Assembly (NCBI RefSeq): GCF_041296385.1
Contig: NW_027183606.1
Span: forward strand, 119,426-183,425
Direction: 5' to 3'
Origin: Aphelocoma coerulescens
Taxonomy: Eukaryota; Chordata; Aves; Passeriformes; Corvidae
DNA length: 64,000 nt
Shown: piece by piece, positions 63,383 through 64,000 of the stretch
Numbering within the stretch: the stretch's first letter is position 1
Layout of the letters: each line of letters opens with the position of its first letter
Position numbers and translations under genes: made by a program
Notes under the pieces: generated by a model
The model's database searches: none
What the model was told of the DNA's origin: nothing
What the model saw: only the letters and a program-made list of their open reading frames with translations

Positions 63383-64000
63383 GCCTTTTTCGATGGTGGC
63401 TGCTGCTGGAGGTCGGCAACGGAGCTGCGAGAGTGACTAATGTGTGGCGGCACGTCCGTCTGAGAGGGAAGTTACACCGAGCCGCAGTGTGTTGTGCGCA
63501 CTTTCGAGGCTGCTTGGAGAAGGTGCGCAGGCTTCTTTCTTGGACGCGTCCTTCTGGGTGCGCTCAAGCTGCACGGACTCTGCAACACTGAAGGTGTAAG
63601 ACGCTGCTTCTAGGAGGCTTGTGCTGCTGGAGTGCAACGGCTGCGCGTTACTTTCTGAAGCAGCAGGGACATCCTCAGCTGAATGGGATGGTGAAGCAGC
63701 TTTTGGCTGGACTTCTGAAATTCGGAACACTGAGCACACAAGCCCGGTGCTCTGCGGCCTTCAATCTTCGCCTTCTGCGGTCTGCGCACAACTGAAGGCC
63801 AGCGACGGCGTCCAGCTTTGCCGCACTTCAGCGTGTACACTGCACGCATCCACAGCGTGCTGTGGCGCGGATTTCCCTCAGCTCGAGCTGGAAGCATTTT
63901 CTGCTTCCCGGAGTCCAAACCGTCCGTCTAGCTCTCCCTTAGAGAAATGGGGTCAGGAGAGAAGCCCTTGCCGGATGAGCTTTACGCTGGCCAAGACTTT
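63383..64000 (+). repeat. Copy 44, partial (unit positions 1-618)
   Basis: The window ends inside this unit. The visible 618 bp show the majority base at every variable site they cover (41, 166, 176, 292 and 341). The array evidently continues beyond the window. Confidence 0.95.

Larger units (their letters stand above)
1..64000. repeat. Satellite array, 1474-bp unit, 43.4 copies
   Basis: The sequence starting at base 1 (GCCTTTTTCGATGG) recurs at 1475, 2949, 4423 and so on to 63383, always exactly 1474 bp later and always on the same strand. The window therefore holds 43 full units and 618 bp of the next. No unit shows an insertion or deletion, and only 11 positions vary. The unit is about 60% G+C with about 113 CpG by hand count. 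It is not recognisably rDNA, tRNA, a transposon or a tandem-repeat protein gene; its length is one more than a multiple of three, so reading frames rotate at each junction. Both array edges lie outside the window. It is best read as nuclear satellite DNA of a eukaryote. Its function and chromosomal position cannot be told from sequence. Confidence 0.98.

Noticed and set aside
55..63918. About 14 overlapping open frames per unit on both strands, repeated 43 times
   Set aside because: Only two start with ATG; the rest open at GTG or TTG. They overlap heavily on opposite strands, have no recognisable domains, and one (minus strand, 154 codons) is stopped by a single change in copy 6 (base 8287). 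Their conservation simply reflects near-identity of the units.
1..64000. Tandem-repeat protein gene
   Set aside because: The 1474-bp period is one more than a multiple of three, and every frame contains stops in each unit, so no continuous protein can be read through the array.
1..64000. CRISPR array
   Set aside because: There is no short repeat separated by unique spacers; the whole 1474-bp unit is repeated with no unique sequence between.
1..64000. Ribosomal DNA or its spacer
   Set aside because: I recognise no conserved small- or large-subunit rRNA segment in the unit.

Overview
The whole window lies inside one head-to-tail satellite array. It holds 43 complete copies of a 1474-bp unit plus 618 bp of a 44th, all on the same strand and in one unbroken register. 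Neither edge of the array is present, so its true length is unknown. No non-satellite DNA, recognisable gene, RNA gene, mobile element or CRISPR array is visible. Copy k runs from 1474(k-1)+1 to 1474k; copy 1 (bases 1-1474) serves as the reference unit, and the starting phase is arbitrary.

The copies are almost identical. I found no insertion or deletion in any of the 43 units and only 11 variable positions (unit positions 41, 166, 176, 292, 341, 776, 797, 917, 919, 1200 and 1393). These give 32 departures from the majority base in 63,382 bp, about 0.05%. Twenty-one copies match the majority sequence exactly. One site, 1393 (G or C), divides the array into two families of 27 and 16 copies that lie in clustered blocks. 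Sites 1200, 176 and 797 are shared by a few copies; the other seven are private to one copy. This is the pattern of a recently amplified array kept uniform by unequal exchange and gene conversion.

The unit is about 60% G+C with roughly 113 CpG (hand counts), so CpG is only mildly depleted (observed/expected about 0.85). It contains worn direct sub-repeats, one inverted pair about 800 bp apart, two palindromes, two short hairpins and a G-run tract. Every frame contains stops. 1474 is not a multiple of three, so no frame carries from one unit to the next, and of the longer open frames only two begin with ATG. I regard all of them as chance.

A long-unit, high-GC satellite of this size points to a eukaryotic nuclear genome. 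GC-rich, CpG-retaining DNA would fit a coccidian protist such as Toxoplasma or Neospora, or another GC-rich protist, alga or a GC-rich vertebrate region. I cannot identify the species from sequence alone. Whether the array is centromeric, subtelomeric or interstitial cannot be told either. No genes work together here; the interest lies in how the array evolves and in the internal structure of the unit.
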